Part shown: positions 21,731-38,375 of the stretch, piece by piece
Numbering within the stretch: position 1 is the first letter of the stretch
How the letters are laid out: each line of letters begins with the position of its first letter
Assembly: GCA_030686995.1 (NCBI GenBank)
Contig: CM060687.1
Location: forward strand, 170,052,090 to 170,116,089
Direction of reading: 5' to 3'
DNA: 64,000 nucleotides
Source: Artemisia argyi
Lineage: Eukaryota > Streptophyta > Magnoliopsida > Asterales > Asteraceae
The notes under the pieces: model-generated
Told to the model about the DNA's origin: nothing
What the model saw: only the letters and a program-made list of their open reading frames with translations
Databases searched by the model: none
Position numbers and translations under genes: made by a program

Positions 21731-21981
21731 TACAACGGGCTGAGCATTATAGACCGTGGACCGGACCGAACTTATTTCGGCCCGATCCTCGGTCCACCCT
21801 TTTTCTCATTTTCGGTCCTCGGTCCGGTTCGGTCTTATGCAGAACCGACTATTATACTTAGCTGGATCGGACTGACCTGGTAATAGACCGAACATTTCGG
21901 TCCGGTTTTGGTCCGGACTTTTTGACCAAATAGGTTTTCAGTCCTGTCCGGTCCGGTTTTCAGACCGTGATCAGCCCATGT
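21731..21981. mobile_element. hAT-type MITE, low confidence
   Basis: A CG-rich block of repeated GGACCGGACCGAAC / TTCGGTCCGGT words. The ends GGGCTGAGCA and, inverted, GGGCTGATCA form a short terminal repeat. Clear 8-bp duplications are not visible (ATACAAC versus ATGTAAC). Confidence 0.4.
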
Positions 21982-22651
21982 AACATACTTGATGACTATG
22001 GTTCGCATGTGGTTCATCCATTGATTTACAAACGTTTAATGATATACTTGGCGCAAAAATTATAATCCTTCAAAAAACATATAGAATATGAAGTAAGGTT
22101 AATAAACTTACAAACGTTTAATGATAACCTTGCGAAACTTTTTGGATCTTATCCAAAATGAAAGTCAAGTTTTCTTCAGACCGAAGATATCAAATGGCGA
22201 AGGTAGTAGAATTTAGTCTGTTCTTGGGCCAACTATCAAGAGTTATTGGACTATGTCTTGCCAGGAAGCCCGAGTGAATATTTTAATAGTCCCTCGGCCA
22301 ATTATATATACATATAATTGACTATATATGTTCCCATATAGTTCATCCATTGATTTACCTATTGTGGATATTAATTCAAAGCTAATCACATAGTATAAAC
22401 TGTTAGGATTTTAAGATAAGTTTGGTAAGTTTTGAAACAGTTGAAGCATAACGTACAAATTATCTCACTTAAACTGTATGATGTTGTTTGTCTGGTATTA
22501 ATTACTTTGGCAACTTGTCATGCATGTGGCTATTGAACCAGCCACGATAACCTCAGCTTTGTGGCATTACAAAGAAGACTTGTTGACCCCAACATACGGT
22601 AGGTGATAATAAGACCTTGATTCCATTCTAGAGATTAGATTAAAAAAAAAA
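21982..22651 (+). promoter_or_regulatory. 5' flank of SRLK2
   Basis: Shared in inverse orientation with the SRLK3 upstream region, with the empty sites of the Copia insertion of SRLK1 (GATATTAATTCAAAG, near 22366) and of the Helitron-like insertion of SRLK3 (near 22070). A W-box-like TTGACC at 22583-22588 is conserved in all three copies, as is an A run just before the ATG. No certain TATA box. Confidence 0.55.
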
Positions 22652-25838
<3,187 letters not shown>

Positions 25839-26679
25839 AAAGCACTTATGATACTTCCATTATAACGTGTTTGCATTCCTTTTCTTCTTACCTTCATGTA
25901 CAAACTTATATATAAGTCCATTCCAAACTTTTTCGTACGTCATAAGATTAAATTTCTGTATAATCTTTTGCAAAAGCAAAGTAAAAATAAGTTAAGGGGG
26001 ACATCATATAATATATGATCAAAGTTACTTTAAAGTACCTAGCTCGTTTAAAAAATGTGACATTTACCCCTGAGAAAAAAGAGGACTTAATTGCTACCCT
26101 TCAAAGAATTATGCAGGATGTAGGGACGGAGGAATTTGTAATTGACGGGGAGTCAAACATGTTAAGTACTTCAAAACTTAAAGAGAATAATAAACATGGA
26201 CTCCTAAATAGGTGGCAAAACGGGCTGGGCGGGCACGGGCCATGGTCCAAACGGGTTCGGGCTTGGGATCATACAGTATTAGTAATTAAATGTCAGGGAA
26301 AAGATTCACAATTAAATGTAATTTCGTCCTAGACTAAATGTCAACCTTTCTTTTGATTTATCCCAAAACGTTTTTCAAAAAGAAAAGATAATGGAAGACA
26401 GTTGCTAAATGACTAGAACAACAATACTTAATCCAGCCGGAGCGAGGTAACTTGTCTACAAAAACCATGTATAGCGTTAAATATTGAGTACATGGAATAA
26501 GGTCATATCAAAATAATGATTAAGAAAAAACAAAACTTTGACTTGCTAATTATAGCATAAACATGTTGTTTACAAACTTAGACTACCATCTTCTTATGGC
26601 ATATAGCTCAGACTATAATTCTGTGAAGCAAGTAAAACCGCAATAAACGCCTAGTTCTTGACTCATCTGGCTCGGTTGT
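25839..26679. other. 3' flank of SRLK2
   Basis: AT-rich, matching 55549-56341 downstream of SRLK3 in inverse orientation. An open frame at 26015-26332 is not preserved in the paralogous flank, which has different bases and indels, so I do not call a gene. Confidence 0.6.
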
Positions 26680-27310
26680 TTAGCCTGATTTTTTTGGTTG
26701 ATTATGCTCGGGTAACTTGAGGACACCTTCTTTCAGTAAAGGCTGCAATTCTTTCTTTGCTAACTTAAGCACCTTAGGATCGGTGGTTTCCAAATATGCA
26801 CATACTACTTTGGCACTGTAAAACAGTTTTGCGGTAACAGTCAGTTTACATATTATGGCTCTCCTTAGAGGTGAAGACATGGTAGGTTTGGGTAACGGGT
26901 CAACAATTAGTGTGTGGGTCAGATTGAAATGAAAGTAAACATATTTGTTTGAATAACAAACTTAAAACATGATTACTTTTTCATTGAACACAAATCTTTT
27001 TGACTTTTTTTTTCAATTATAACCGATGGAATCGGCCATTACGATGCATCAGAAAGAGAAAAAAATAAAAATAAAGGCCCATGTCTTACACTTCCCTTTG
27101 AAAACTTTCCCCCATAAAGTAGATGCAAAGGAAGGTGATTCAAGTATTAATTTTCTTATTGTCCTGCTTGAATGGAAGTTTTCTAGAAGATTTTCCTCTT
27201 CTTCCACTTCTGATTTAGGGGTTGCTACGAGATGCTATAGCTTCGTGCAAGGAAGCCAACTTTTCATCCAAATGTGGGCTAAGAATGTTGTCTGCGCCCC
27301 CTAAAGCAAC
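26680..27310 (-). pseudogene. Pumilio-24/PUF6-like 3' exons, copy 2
   Basis: Minus strand, convergent to SRLK2. The upstream exon starts at 27310 (LSPHLDEKLASLHEAIAS) but has lost two bases compared with copy 1, bringing in a stop after ASRSNP. Further on the frame TLWGKVFKGKCKTWA is legible, then the exon end is deleted. The last exon, after an acceptor near 26822, encodes AKVVCAYLETTDPKVLKLAK and then LKEGVLKLPEHNQPKKSG with a stop at 26680-26682, the typical C-terminus of APUM24-like proteins. Upstream Pumilio repeats are missing, replaced by transposons. The gene is broken. Confidence 0.7.
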
Positions 27311-27362
27311 CTACATTCAAACCACGTTGATACAATCACATATGGCGTGAAAGAAAAATTGT

Positions 27363-27366
<4 letters not shown>

Positions 27367-27432
<66 letters not shown>
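27367..27432. repeat. (AT)n microsatellite
   Basis: Uninterrupted AT dinucleotides, about 33 units, immediately left of the Copia insertion. The homologous site near 20465-20478 has only a few units, so it expanded after duplication. Confidence 0.9.
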
Positions 27433-27435
<3 letters not shown>

Positions 27436-27438
27436 AAT

Positions 27439-28069
27439 TGTTAATTGTAATGAACAATGGTAATGGAAAAATGATATCTTAATGATAATGAAGTGATGTA
27501 GCTGATGTGTATTGGATTAAATGGATACATCTATTACATAATTTTATATGGATATATATACAGGCAATGACGAAGCCAGAATTTTAGTTCAGGGTGGACC
27601 AAAAAGCAATTTAGTGTTTAGCCTACAAATTAATATCGCTAACACGATACCTTATTCTTAAGTACGTAGCCATTTTTTAGAACAATTAATAAATAAATAT
27701 TAAACTACTACTCAAAATAAACAAAAACGCATTACTAACTACTTTTAATGGATGAACACTACATAATACAACATATTTTATGATTCTAATCTATATAACA
27801 AAACTAGATTAATTGTAATTGCACTAAACTAATTGGAAAATGCTTCAAAATGTATGAAATCTTAATGCTAAGGATGAGCCAAATGAATTTAGAGGGACCA
27901 ATGTAGTACAAGTCTATGAATACATGGGCTTCTATTCAAACTTTTGGGGTTGGCCATGGCCTACCCAAGTCATAATGTAGCTCCGTCACTGTATAAAGGA
28001 CACAATTGCGTAGGCACTAAGCTAAGTTACAATAATGGGCTCGGCCCAACCCTATTACAGATTCTAACA
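27439..28069 (-). repeat. 3' LTR of degraded Copia, split by a MITE
   Basis: Runs from TGTTAATTG to TCTAACA in plus orientation. In element sense it begins TGTTAGAATC straight after a purine tract (GCTTGAGGGGAA, 28070-28082). Subtracting the hAT insertion and its duplication leaves a short LTR of about 196 bp. The flank CAAAT (27434-27438) would be one target duplication; its partner is not found on the far side. Confidence 0.7.
27565..27991. mobile_element. hAT MITE inside the Copia LTR
   Basis: 427 bp with ends CAATGACGAAGCCA and, inverted, CAGTGACGGAGCTA, and an imperfect 8-bp duplication TATACAGG / TATAAAGG. No coding capacity. It belongs to the same broad hAT terminal-repeat type as 8744-9310 but the interior differs. 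Confidence 0.75.
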
Positions 28070-30805
28070 TTCCCCTCAAGCTGAGCATATATGTTAATCA
28101 TGCCCAGCTTGTTACAAATAGAATTAATACAAGTTCCAGGGAGTGCTCTTGTAAGGACATCTGCTAATTGATTTTCTGTCCTAACATGAGGAGTTGTGAT
28201 TGTCCAATCTTCTAACTTCTCGCGAGTGAAATGGCAGTCAACTTCAATATGCTTGGTCCTTCCATGAAACACTGGACTGGTTGCAATGTAGATATTGAGG
28301 AAACCCAATCTCACCAAGTAAATTACGTAGCCATACAAGCTCACAAGTCGTTTGTGCCATAGCTCTATATTCGGCCTCTGAACTTGACCGGGACACAACA
28401 TTTTGTTTCTTACTCTTCTAAGAGACTAGGTTGCCTCCCACAAAAACACAATATCTTGTTGTAGAGCGCGAAGTATTTGGACATCTAGCGTAATCGGCAT
28501 CCGTGAACCCTTCTGTTATATCGTGCCAATGATTAGCATATAAGATACCAAGTCCTGGTGTGCCCTTTAGATATCCAAGAATTTGAGTAACAGCATCCCA
28601 ATGTGACGTTCTAGGAGATGACAAAAATGACTTACAACACTAACCCGAAATGCAATATCAGGACGAGTAATAGTGAGGTAGTTTAACTTCCCAACTACTC
28701 ACCTATATTTCTCTGGATTTTGTAGCAATCTTCCATCTTCAGACTTTAGTTTCAACTTTGGTATCATAGGCTCATCACATGGCTTTGCCTCAATTTCACC
28801 TACATCATCTAGCAAGTCTAGACAATATTTCCTCTGAGAAAGACAAATACCCCTACTACTACTACGAGACACTTCAATTTCAAGAAGTACTTGAGCGATC
28901 CAAGGTCCTTTGTTTGAAAGCAAGTACCAATAAATGATTTTAAGTTCTTTATCCCATCTTTATCACTACCTGTAATCACTATATCATCGACATAGACCAC
29001 AAGCAAAATGCAACCTGTGTCAGATGATGAATAAAAGACAGAATGATCATAAACACTCCTTCGTAAGCCAAACTTAATTACTGCATTAATAAATTTTCCA
29101 AACCAAGCACGCGGAGACAATTTCAAGCCAAACAAAGCTTTCTTAAGCTTACACACTCTTTCAGATTCCCCCTTATCAACAAACCCCGGAGGTTGCTCCA
29201 TATATACTTCTTCTTGTAAGTCACCATGTAAGAAGGCATTCTTCACATCTAGTTGATGAAGTACCCAATTGTAAGTCGCAGCCAAAGAAATAAACAGACG
29301 AATAGAAGATATCCTGGAAACCAATGAGAAAGTCTTTGAGTAATCAATGCCATATGTCTGTGCATAACCCTTAGCTACCAAACGGGCCTTCAATGGAGCA
29401 ACAGAACCATGAGGATTCATTTTAACACTAAACACCCATTTACAACATATTGGCTTCTTGTGAAGAGGTAAATCTACTAAAGTCCATGTGCCATTATGAT
29501 CAAGGGCATTCATTTCTTCAATCATAGCGGCACACCATCCAGGATGGGTCAATGCTTCACCAACAGTCTTCAAAATTAATATCGAGTCTAAGTTTGCAAT
29601 GAAGGCATGAGATGGGGTAGATAACCCATCAAAAGAAATAAATGTATAAACCGGATACGTACAAGTACGCTTACCTTTCCGAAGTGCAATTGGTAGATCA
29701 TGTTCAGGTGTAGAAGGTGGTGCATTAGAATCACTTTGTGCCTCACTAGTTGCAGTAATAGGTACATCATTAGGTAAATTGTCTGATGCATCATTTGGTG
29801 CATCAATTGGTGCATCTTCTAACTGAGAGGATGGTTCATGAACAGAACCTGATGTCACTCGAAGTCGCCTATTATACACTTTAATAGGCGGATCTTCAGT
29901 GGTTGCAACAGGTTTAGTGGTTGAAACAGGGGTAGGAGAAACATAAACTAACAAATCATCATTCTCCTCTTTGTGACGATAATTAGTAACCGGAAGGTAA
30001 GGTAAATCTTCATGAAAAGTGACATCTCTTGAGACAAGATAGAGGTGAAGTTGAGGAGAATAACATCTATACCTCTTCTGAATGCGGGAGTATCCAAGAA
30101 AAACACACTTAAGCGACTTAGGATCCAACTTGGTGATGTTAGGCTGAGTGTTCCGAACAAAACACGTACTACCAAAGATTTTAGGATCAATAGGAATTGG
30201 AGGTTTTGTAGGGAATAGAACAAAGTAAGGGTATTTTCCACCAAGAACAGCACACGGCATGCGATTTATCAAAAAACAAGTTGTTGAAACCGCAACAGCC
30301 CAAAATGGTTTAAGGACAGTCATTTGAAACAAAAGTGCACGAGCAACTTCAAGAAGATGGCGTTTCTTGCGTTCGACAACCCTGTTTTGGGCTGGTGTAT
30401 GTGTAGACACACGATGACTCATGAAGAATTCCATGTTGAAGCATATATGACTGAAATGACTCAGAAAAATATTCCTTCGCATTATCACTCCGTAACGTTT
30501 GAACAGTAACATGGAATTGTGTTTTTATTTCAGCAACAAATGAGCAAAAGTGTGTAAATACTTCGGATCGATTCTTAATAAGATAAAGCCAAGTAACACC
30601 GGAATAGTCATCAACAAAGGTCACAAAATACTTAAAACCAGATTTGGATGTAACAGGACATGGACCCCACACATCTGAATGGACCAACTCAAATGGGGAT
30701 GTTGCCTGCTTATTTACTCGAGGGCTTAAATGAACACACTGGTGCTTATCAAACTCATAAGAATCATATTTAAGAGATGATAAATGTGAAAATTCAGGAC
30801 ATAAT

Positions 30806-33800
30806 TGTAACAACTCACATTTTTGAATCACTATTCATCCTCGGAATTTTACTACTCACTTTCACTATTCATTTCCCAAAATTTGATTTTTGTTTCATGG
30901 CCTCGAGTGATAAATCATTTCCATAGCAAATTAAAAGTTTGACACTCATCAGATCATTTTCGTGAAAGTTATTAAGGAATTACACGTTTTAGGGTAAAAC
31001 GTCATTCAAAAATTCTAAGCACAACAAAACTCGACCGCGTTAATTTTCCACGCATCAGAAAAATGTTTAGTACGCTCATGATTAATTAGAGAATTGATCG
31101 TGACTAAGAAAAATATTACCAAATAGACCCTGGACCGTGAAAAACAGAAATTTAGGTTTTCAAGCACTTTTACTTAGCCGTAACCTTAGCCTATACCTGC
31201 ACCGCGTTTCTAAGACAATTTGAGTTTTCACATTATTTGGTAAAGTCAACATATTTTTCCCTCCTCCTTTGACCAAAAATCATTCTTTGATTTTATAAGT
31301 CATTCCTTGATTTTTAGGCTTCTGGTTTTAGGTCTAAAAGACATTAAATACCAACCAACACTAGACTGAGCCCAGCCTAGACATTATAAGACATTTTAGT
31401 TCATTTTTATCCTATTAGAAAAGTAACATTTTACTTTTCTCAATTTTACGCAACTTTCGTACAGTTTACGTATTTCGCGTTTTAGACCCGCGTTTTCCAG
31501 TTTTAGCAGCGTTTAAGCAACTCGATAGAACTTGTCACTCATTAAATATAATAAGATAGGTTATATTAATAAGTTTTAACATATTTATATGTTTCATATT
31601 TTTAAGATACCCGATTTTAAGTTTCAGGACTTAACGACTTACCGTTAGCAATTACCGGGACCAAAACTCACTCCGTAAGCTAGATAATACCAAGTTTATC
31701 CATCTAGTCACTCCTCCCATCATATAAACGTGTATATGATGATTCACCAAGCCTTGGTGGCTTGGTGATAAGCCTTGGACTTTAGGATACATGTATATTA
31801 AGCAAACTTGGTCACCAAGGGTTCACTAGATCATAACATGTATACATCTTGGCCTCCAAGTTTAGGCAACTTCCTAGCACCTCCTCAAACTCATATATAA
31901 GACCTCCCCTCCTCATTTGGTCGTTCACCACCATAAACAACACATACTCTCTTCATTTGATCTTATACTTCAAGTATTATCTCAAGAAATCAAGTGCAAT
32001 ATCCACACATAAACCCTAGTTAGGTTTTGATTCATCAAACTACTTCCAAACCTTAGAAACTTTTTGTGATTCTCTTGAGTTTAGATCCACTCAAGTCACC
32101 TAAACCTTCATCACAAATCATTCAACAATACAAGGGTAGAAGGGTTGCTAAAGTGGAGGAAAGCTTATTCAATCAAAGTCCTAGTTCCTAGTTCTTGTCC
32201 TAGTTCCTAGTTCTTGTCCTAGTTCCTAGTTCTTGTCCTAGTTTCCCTTTTCATTAAGGCCAAAAGTTGTAAGAACTCTAATACACTTCCTTGCTTAATT
32301 ATCATTTTCATGCTCTTTGTGTTTCATTCATGCTATATATGGTCTTTGTATTGAGTTCATGATGTATAAAAATGAGTAAAACAAGTATTAGTATACATAT
32401 ATTAACCTATGTTATTTAAGCAAGCAAACTAGTGATTTTTATGGAGAACTCTGATCAAAACAATATATAAATGATATTAGACAATTACATATTGTAGTAG
32501 AGGACTTAACAAGGAAACCATAGCAATTTGAACCACCTAAAACAAGTATACGAGTCAAAAGTTATGGCTATTTGAAATTACCAAAACTTTGCGGCAAAAC
32601 TGTCTTAAAGGTTCTGTAACAGACTTAAACACGCAAAAAGAGGCCTTTCTGGTCCGTTTCATCAAAAAGTTAAAACAAAAAAGTTGTCCGGAATGATGTT
32701 TTTTACAGAAACTCAGGAGCACGAGCCCAGAAAACCAATAATGAATGACATTTTCTTAAATTTCTTAACAGCTATTTTAAATACCCAAGTTACTATATTA
32801 TTGGTTATGGCTAAGTATAACCAAGGGGTCTAATGACCTTAAAGCCGAGACCACAACCATGGCTAAGGCCAAGGCTGAGTCTCAAGACCATGGTAGCCAT
32901 GACCAAAGCCACGGCAAGGCCACGGCTAAGACCTTAGGGCTTTCTAAACCGAAATCATTATAACTATTATACATATTGAACACTACAATAGTAGGGAGCC
33001 TCATGTGAGGAGTTCATTAAGTAAGCCGTCGAGATGAGTTGTGGATTTACGAATTAAAGTGTCCTGGCTCCTCGAACGTTTACTACATGACTTCTGAATT
33101 ATGTCGGCCCGAACGGTAGTAAGAGATATACAAACTATACATGTTTCATAGACCACTTTTATTCAAAGACTTACACTATATACTAAGTACTACATCATGA
33201 ACTATATGCAAGACATATATAGGCAATTCTTCGTATTCTTAGACGTTACTCCAAACCTAAGTCGTAACGTTCTATTATAGGCTGCTCTTAGAGACTTTCG
33301 CGATTCGACTACCACTTTCATTTCTCATTACATAAGCTTAAGGTGAGTCATAGCCCCTACTTTTTCATACTTGTTTTAACTCTTTGGGGGAGATACATGC
33401 TCAAATACTTGCTTACTTGTACAAACATTCAAAGCTTTTATACTTGATCGTCTTATACTTGATTGCATTATACTTGATTTCATACATACATGATTGTGTT
33501 ATACTTAACTGCGTTATACTTGATTGTAAGACTTCTAGTGGCTCCAGATTAAGTTGCTGGATGGCCATTGAGACTGCCAGTGGCTCCAGATTAAGTTGCT
33601 GGAAGACCATTGAGACATACAACAAACGTGAGGTCTTCGGAGATGAAGTGTAGACTCACGACTAATTGCTTAACTGTTTTGATGAACTTATACATGTCTT
33701 ACTCATATTATATTGTAGCAGTGGGTTGTGGACACACAGGTTGCAAGTGTTGTTATGGGCGGGACTTGCAACTGAGTAGATTCACAATGCCTTTGCTGTG

Positions 33801-34160
33801 TGAACATTCTTTTAAGGCTTTTTAACTGTTTTAAGACAAACTCTATGAACTCACCAACCATTGTGTTGACACTTGAGCATGTTTATCTCAGGTTAGTAAG
33901 GCGATAGCTAGTGCGTTGAACTTAGAGTCAAGCTGCATATTATGAAGACTTACGCTTTTTATAATTTACCATTCAAACATTTTGTATACATTTATGTATA
34001 ATACTTTGGAATCTCATGTTTGTAACTTTGAATTCATTAATCGAATGATAACTTTTCAAAACGTCTCATTTAGAGGTCGTTTTCTATTTCTTGTGCTTTG
34101 TATTATGAAGTAGCACCCCAATGACATAGTCTTCCGCTGCGGTATTTTGGGGGTGTTACA
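30806..34160 (+). repeat. 5' LTR (3355 bp) of the 7.4-kb element
   Basis: Contains three 19-bp units TCCTAGTTCCTAGTTCTTG at 32179-32235, and a two-unit ~42-bp repeat (AGTGGCTCCAGATTAAGTTG) at 33535-33618. There is also a CCATGGC/CCACGGC-rich stretch near 32840-32935 and a plausible TATA word CATATATAAG at about 31891. Short open frames inside are duplicated in the other LTR only because the LTRs are copies. Confidence 0.92.
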
Positions 34161-34879
34161 GATTGGTATCAGAGCTTTGGTTATAGAGAACTAGGTTGCA
34201 TTTAGTGCCTACACTATAACTGTTATATACGTTGAGACCTTCCTAGACTATAACTGCTATATACATTGAGACCTTCCTCTTTATTTGCCTTACACACAAT
34301 ACATACACATATGCTTTTTGGTTAGAGGTTTGCTTAGTTCCATGCTGTTGGATGATAAGACTTTATTATTTATAAGGAACCCCAGAATTTAATCGAGTCA
34401 TTAAAAATTTGGAGCTCAGTAATAACTAATTAGTTAACTTGATCTTGTGACAGTTCTTGTTTGATGAGACACAAGATTTGGGTTAAATAATATTATTGCT
34501 TAGCTTTAGGGATTTGATGATTTGGTTATCTTACTATCTGTCTCAGATAGTGATTTTTGTGTCGGAAATTCTTAAGTAGAATGATTTAGAATCTCCTTAT
34601 TTGAATGGATTGGGACGCCTCTTTATTCAAATAAAAAAATTGTAAATCACCGAACCATAAGTTTATGATCCCTTACTTACATAAATTTGGACGCTTCTTT
34701 ATGAAAATAATGAATTATAAATAAGTGGGCTTATGTGTATCCGATACGACTCCTTAACCACAACCTTAGACGAATCAGAGTGAGCACCACTATTAGAGAT
34801 CCTGAATTCTCTTAGACACACCGTAAGTAGTTAACATCGACAGAACTTCGGGACGAAGTTCTCCTTAAGGGGTAGAGAC
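34161..34879 (+). other. Interior of the 7.4-kb element
   Basis: Only 719 bp. It has the PBS at its left end and, at its right, GACGAAGTTCTCCTTAAGG before the purine tract, a sequence typical of the last bases of Gypsy pol and the PPT. No open frame of note. The whole coding region has been lost. Confidence 0.8.
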
Positions 34880-37800
34880 TGTAACAACTCACATTTTCGG
34901 ATCACTATTCATCCTCGGAATTTTACTATTCACTTTCACTATTCATTTCACAAAATTTGATTTTTGTTTCATGGCCTCGAGTGATAAATCATTTCAATAG
35001 CAAATTAAAAGTTTGACACTCATCAGATCATTTTCATGAAAGTTATTAAGGAATTACACGTTTTAGGGTAAAACGTCATTCAAAAATTCTACGCACAACA
35101 AAACTCGACCGCGTTAATTTTCCCCGCATCAAAAAAAGGTTTAGTATGCTCATGATTAATTAGAGAATTGATCGTGACTAAGAAAAATGTTACCAAATAG
35201 ACCCTGGACCGTGAGAAACAGAAATTTAGGTTTTCAAGCACTTTTACTTAGCCATAACCTTAGCTTATACCTGCACCGCGTTTCTAAGACAATTTGAGTT
35301 TTCACATTATTTGGTAAAGTCAACATATTTTTCCCTCCTCCTTTGACCAAAAATCATTCTTTGATTTTACAAGTCATTCCTTGATTTTTACGCTTCCGGT
35401 TTTAGGTCTAAAAGACATTAAATACCAACCAACACTAGACTGAGCCCAGCCTAGACATTATAAGACATTTTAGTTCATTTTTATCCTATTAGAAAAGTAA
35501 CATTTTACTTTTCTCAATTTTACGCAACTTTCGTACAGTTTAAGTATTTCGCGTTTTAGACCCGCGTTTTCCAGTTTTAGCAGCGTTTAAGCAACCGGAT
35601 AGAACTTGTCACTCATTAAATATACTAAGATAGGTTATATTAATAAGTTTTAACATATTTATAAGTTTCATATTTTTAAGATACCCGATTTTAAGTTTCA
35701 GGACTTAACGACTTACCGTTAGCAATTACTGGGACCAAAACTCACTCCGTAAGCTAGATAATACCAAGTTTATCCATCTAGTCACTCCTCCCATCATATG
35801 AACGTGTATATGATGATTCACCAAGCCTTGGTGGCTTGGTGATAAGCCTTGGACTTTAGGATACATGTATATTAAGCAAACTTGGTCACCAAGGGTTCAC
35901 TAGATCATAACATGTGTACATCTTGGCATCCAAGTTTAGGCAACTTCCTAGCACCTCCTCAAACTCATATATAAGCCCTCCCCTCCTCATTTGGTCGTTC
36001 ACCACCATAAAAAACACATACTCTCTTCATTTGATCTTATACTTCAAGTATTATCTCAAGAAATCAAGTGCAATATCCACACATAAACCCTAGTTAGGTT
36101 TTGATTCATCAAACTACTTCCAAACCTTAGAAACTTTTTGTGATTCTCTTGAGTTTAGATCCACTCAAGTCACCTAAACCTTCATCACAAATCATCCAAC
36201 AATACAAGGGTAGAAGGGTTGCTAAAGTGGAGGAAAGCTTATTCAATCAAAGTCCTAGTTCCTAGTTCTTGTCCTAGTTCCTAGTTCTTGTCCTAGTTTC
36301 CCTTTTCATTAAGGCCAAAAGTTGTAAGAACTCTAATACACTTCCTTGCTTAATTATCATTTTCATGCTCTTTGTGTTTCATTCATGCTATACATAGTCT
36401 TTGTATTGAGTTCATGATGTATAAAAATGAGTAAAACAAGTATTAGTATACATATATTAACCTATGTTATTTAAGCAAGCAAACTAGTGATTTTTATGGA
36501 GAACTCTGATCAAAACAATATATAAATGATATTAGACAATTACATATTGTAGTAGAGGACTTAACAAGGAAACCATAGCAATTTGAACCACCTAAAACAA
36601 GTATACGAGTCAAAAGTTATGGCTATTTGAAATTACCAAAACTTTGCGGCAAAACTGTCTTAAAGGTTCTGTAACAGACTTAAACACGCAAAAAGAGGTC
36701 TTTCTGGTCCGTTTCATCAAAAAGTTAAAACAAAAAAGTTGTCCGGAATGATGTTTTTTACAGAAACTCAGGAACACGAGCCCAGAAAACCAATAATGAA
36801 TGACATTTTCTTCAATTTCTTAACAACTATTTTAAATACCCAAGTTACTATATTATTGGTTATGGCTAAGTATAACCAAGGGGTCTAATGACCTTAAAGC
36901 CGAGACCACAGCCATGGCTAAGGCCAAGGCTGAGTCTCAAGACCATGGTAGCCATGACCAAAGCCACGGCAAGGCCACGGCTAAGACTTTAGGGCTTTCT
37001 AAACCGAAATCATTATAACTATTATACATATTGAACACTACAATAGTAGGGAGCCTCATCTGAGGAGTTCATTAAGTAAGCCGTCGAGATGAGTTGTGGA
37101 TTTACGAATTAAAGTGTCATGGCTCCTCGAACGTTTACTACATGACTTCTGAATTATGTCGGCCCGAACGGTAGTAAGAGATATACAAACTATACATGTT
37201 TCATAGACCACTTTTATTCAAAGACTTACACTATATACTAAGTACTACATCATGAACTATATGCAAGACATATATAGGCAATTCTTCGTATTCTTAGACG
37301 TTACTCCAAACCTAAGTCGCAACGTTCTATTATAGGCTGCTCTTAGAGACTTTCGCGATTCGACTACCACTTTCATTTCTCATTACATAAGCTTAAGGTG
37401 AGTCATATCCCCTACTTTTTCATACTTGTTTTAACTCTTTGGGGGAGATACATGCTCAAATACTTGCTTACTTGTACAAACATTCAAAGCTTTTATACTT
37501 GATCGTCTTATACTTGATTGCATTATACTTGATTTCATACATACATGATTGTGTTATACTTAACTGCGTTATACTTGATTGTAAGACTTCCAGTGGCTCC
37601 AGATTAAGTTGCTGGATGGCCATTGAGACTGCCAGTGGCTCCAGATTAAGTTGCTGGAAGACCATTGAGACATACAACAAACGTGAGGTCTTCGGAGATG
37701 AAGTGTAGACTCACGACTAATTGCTTAACTGTTTTGATGAACTTATACATGTCTTACTCATATTATATTGTAGCAGTGGGTTGTGGACACACAGGTTGCA

Positions 37801-38215
37801 AGTGTTGTTATGGGCGGGACTTGCAACTGAGTGGATTCACAATGCCTTTGCTGTGTGAACATTCTTTTAAGGCTTTTTAATTGTTTTAAGACAAACTCTA
37901 TGAACTCACCAACCATTGTGTTGACACTTGAGCATGTTTATTTCAGGTTAGTAAGGCGATAGCTAGTGCGTTGAACTTAGAGTCAAGCTGCATATTCTGA
38001 AGACTTACGCTTTTTATAATTTACCATTCAAACATTTTGTATACATTTATGTATAATACTTTGGAATCTCATGTTTGTAACTTTGAATTCATTAATCGAA
38101 TGGTAACTTTTCAAAACGTCTCATTTAGAGGTCGTTTTCTATATCTTGTGCTTTGTATTATGAAGTAGCACCCCAATGACACAGTCTTCCGCTGCGGTAT
38201 TTTGGGGGTGTTACA
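34880..38215 (+). repeat. 3' LTR (3336 bp) of the 7.4-kb element
   Basis: Matches the 5' LTR with scattered substitutions. It carries two rather than three of the 19-bp units (36253-36290), which accounts exactly for the 19-bp length difference between the LTRs. Confidence 0.92.
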
Positions 38216-38375
38216 ATAATTTCTTCAAACTCTGAAGAGATGGGTGGCCAAGACAACACTGTGCTTCAAATCGAGATGATGAGGTATGTCTAACTAAGGA
38301 TTTTGAAACCTCTGGTTCAAACACATACAGACCATCAGATTTTCTTCCTCTACCAATGACCCGCTTTGTCTTGAG

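Larger units (their letters stand above)
30806..38215 (+). mobile_element. 7.4-kb LARD, Tekay-like, with 0.7-kb interior
   Basis: Inserted into the Copia pol gene with 5-bp duplication ATAAT (30801-30805 and 38216-38220). LTRs begin TGTAACAACTC and end GGGGTGTTACA. A primer-binding site complementary to initiator tRNA-Met (TTGGTATCAGAGC, 34163-34175) follows the left LTR, and a purine tract (AAGGGGTAGAGAC) precedes the right one. LTR ends and PBS resemble Tekay/Del chromoviruses. No protein is encoded. It is a recent non-autonomous element, because the LTRs differ very little. Confidence 0.92.
28070..38375 (-). pseudogene. Degraded Copia polyprotein, interrupted by an LTR element
   Basis: Read on the minus strand in two blocks. 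Block 38216-38375 encodes TKRVIGRGRKSDGLYVFEP and then CCLGHPS, the GAG-pre-integrase segment. Block 28075-30805 continues with the HHCC region, integrase core (HSDVWGPCP, FVDDYSGVTWLY, LRSDNAKEY), then reverse transcriptase (KARLVAKGY, QLDVKNAFLHGDL, LLVVYVDDIVITGSD) and RNase H (HIEVDCHFTREKL, ENQLADVLTRAL). At least four frameshifts separate the blocks, near 30350-30510, 28820-28920, 28625-28700 and 28400. Everything 5' of the pre-integrase is missing, cut where the gag-only element begins. The RT catalytic YVDD is still readable but the protein is dead. Confidence 0.88.

Noticed and set aside
26015..26332. 105-codon frame downstream of SRLK2
   Set aside because: The paralogous flank of SRLK3 (about 56060-56220) has indels and stops across it, so there is no sign of coding constraint.
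33384..33825. Open frames of 89 and 71 codons, repeated at 37439-37880
   Set aside because: LTR duplicates; hydrophobic and repeat-derived sequence with no family resemblance.
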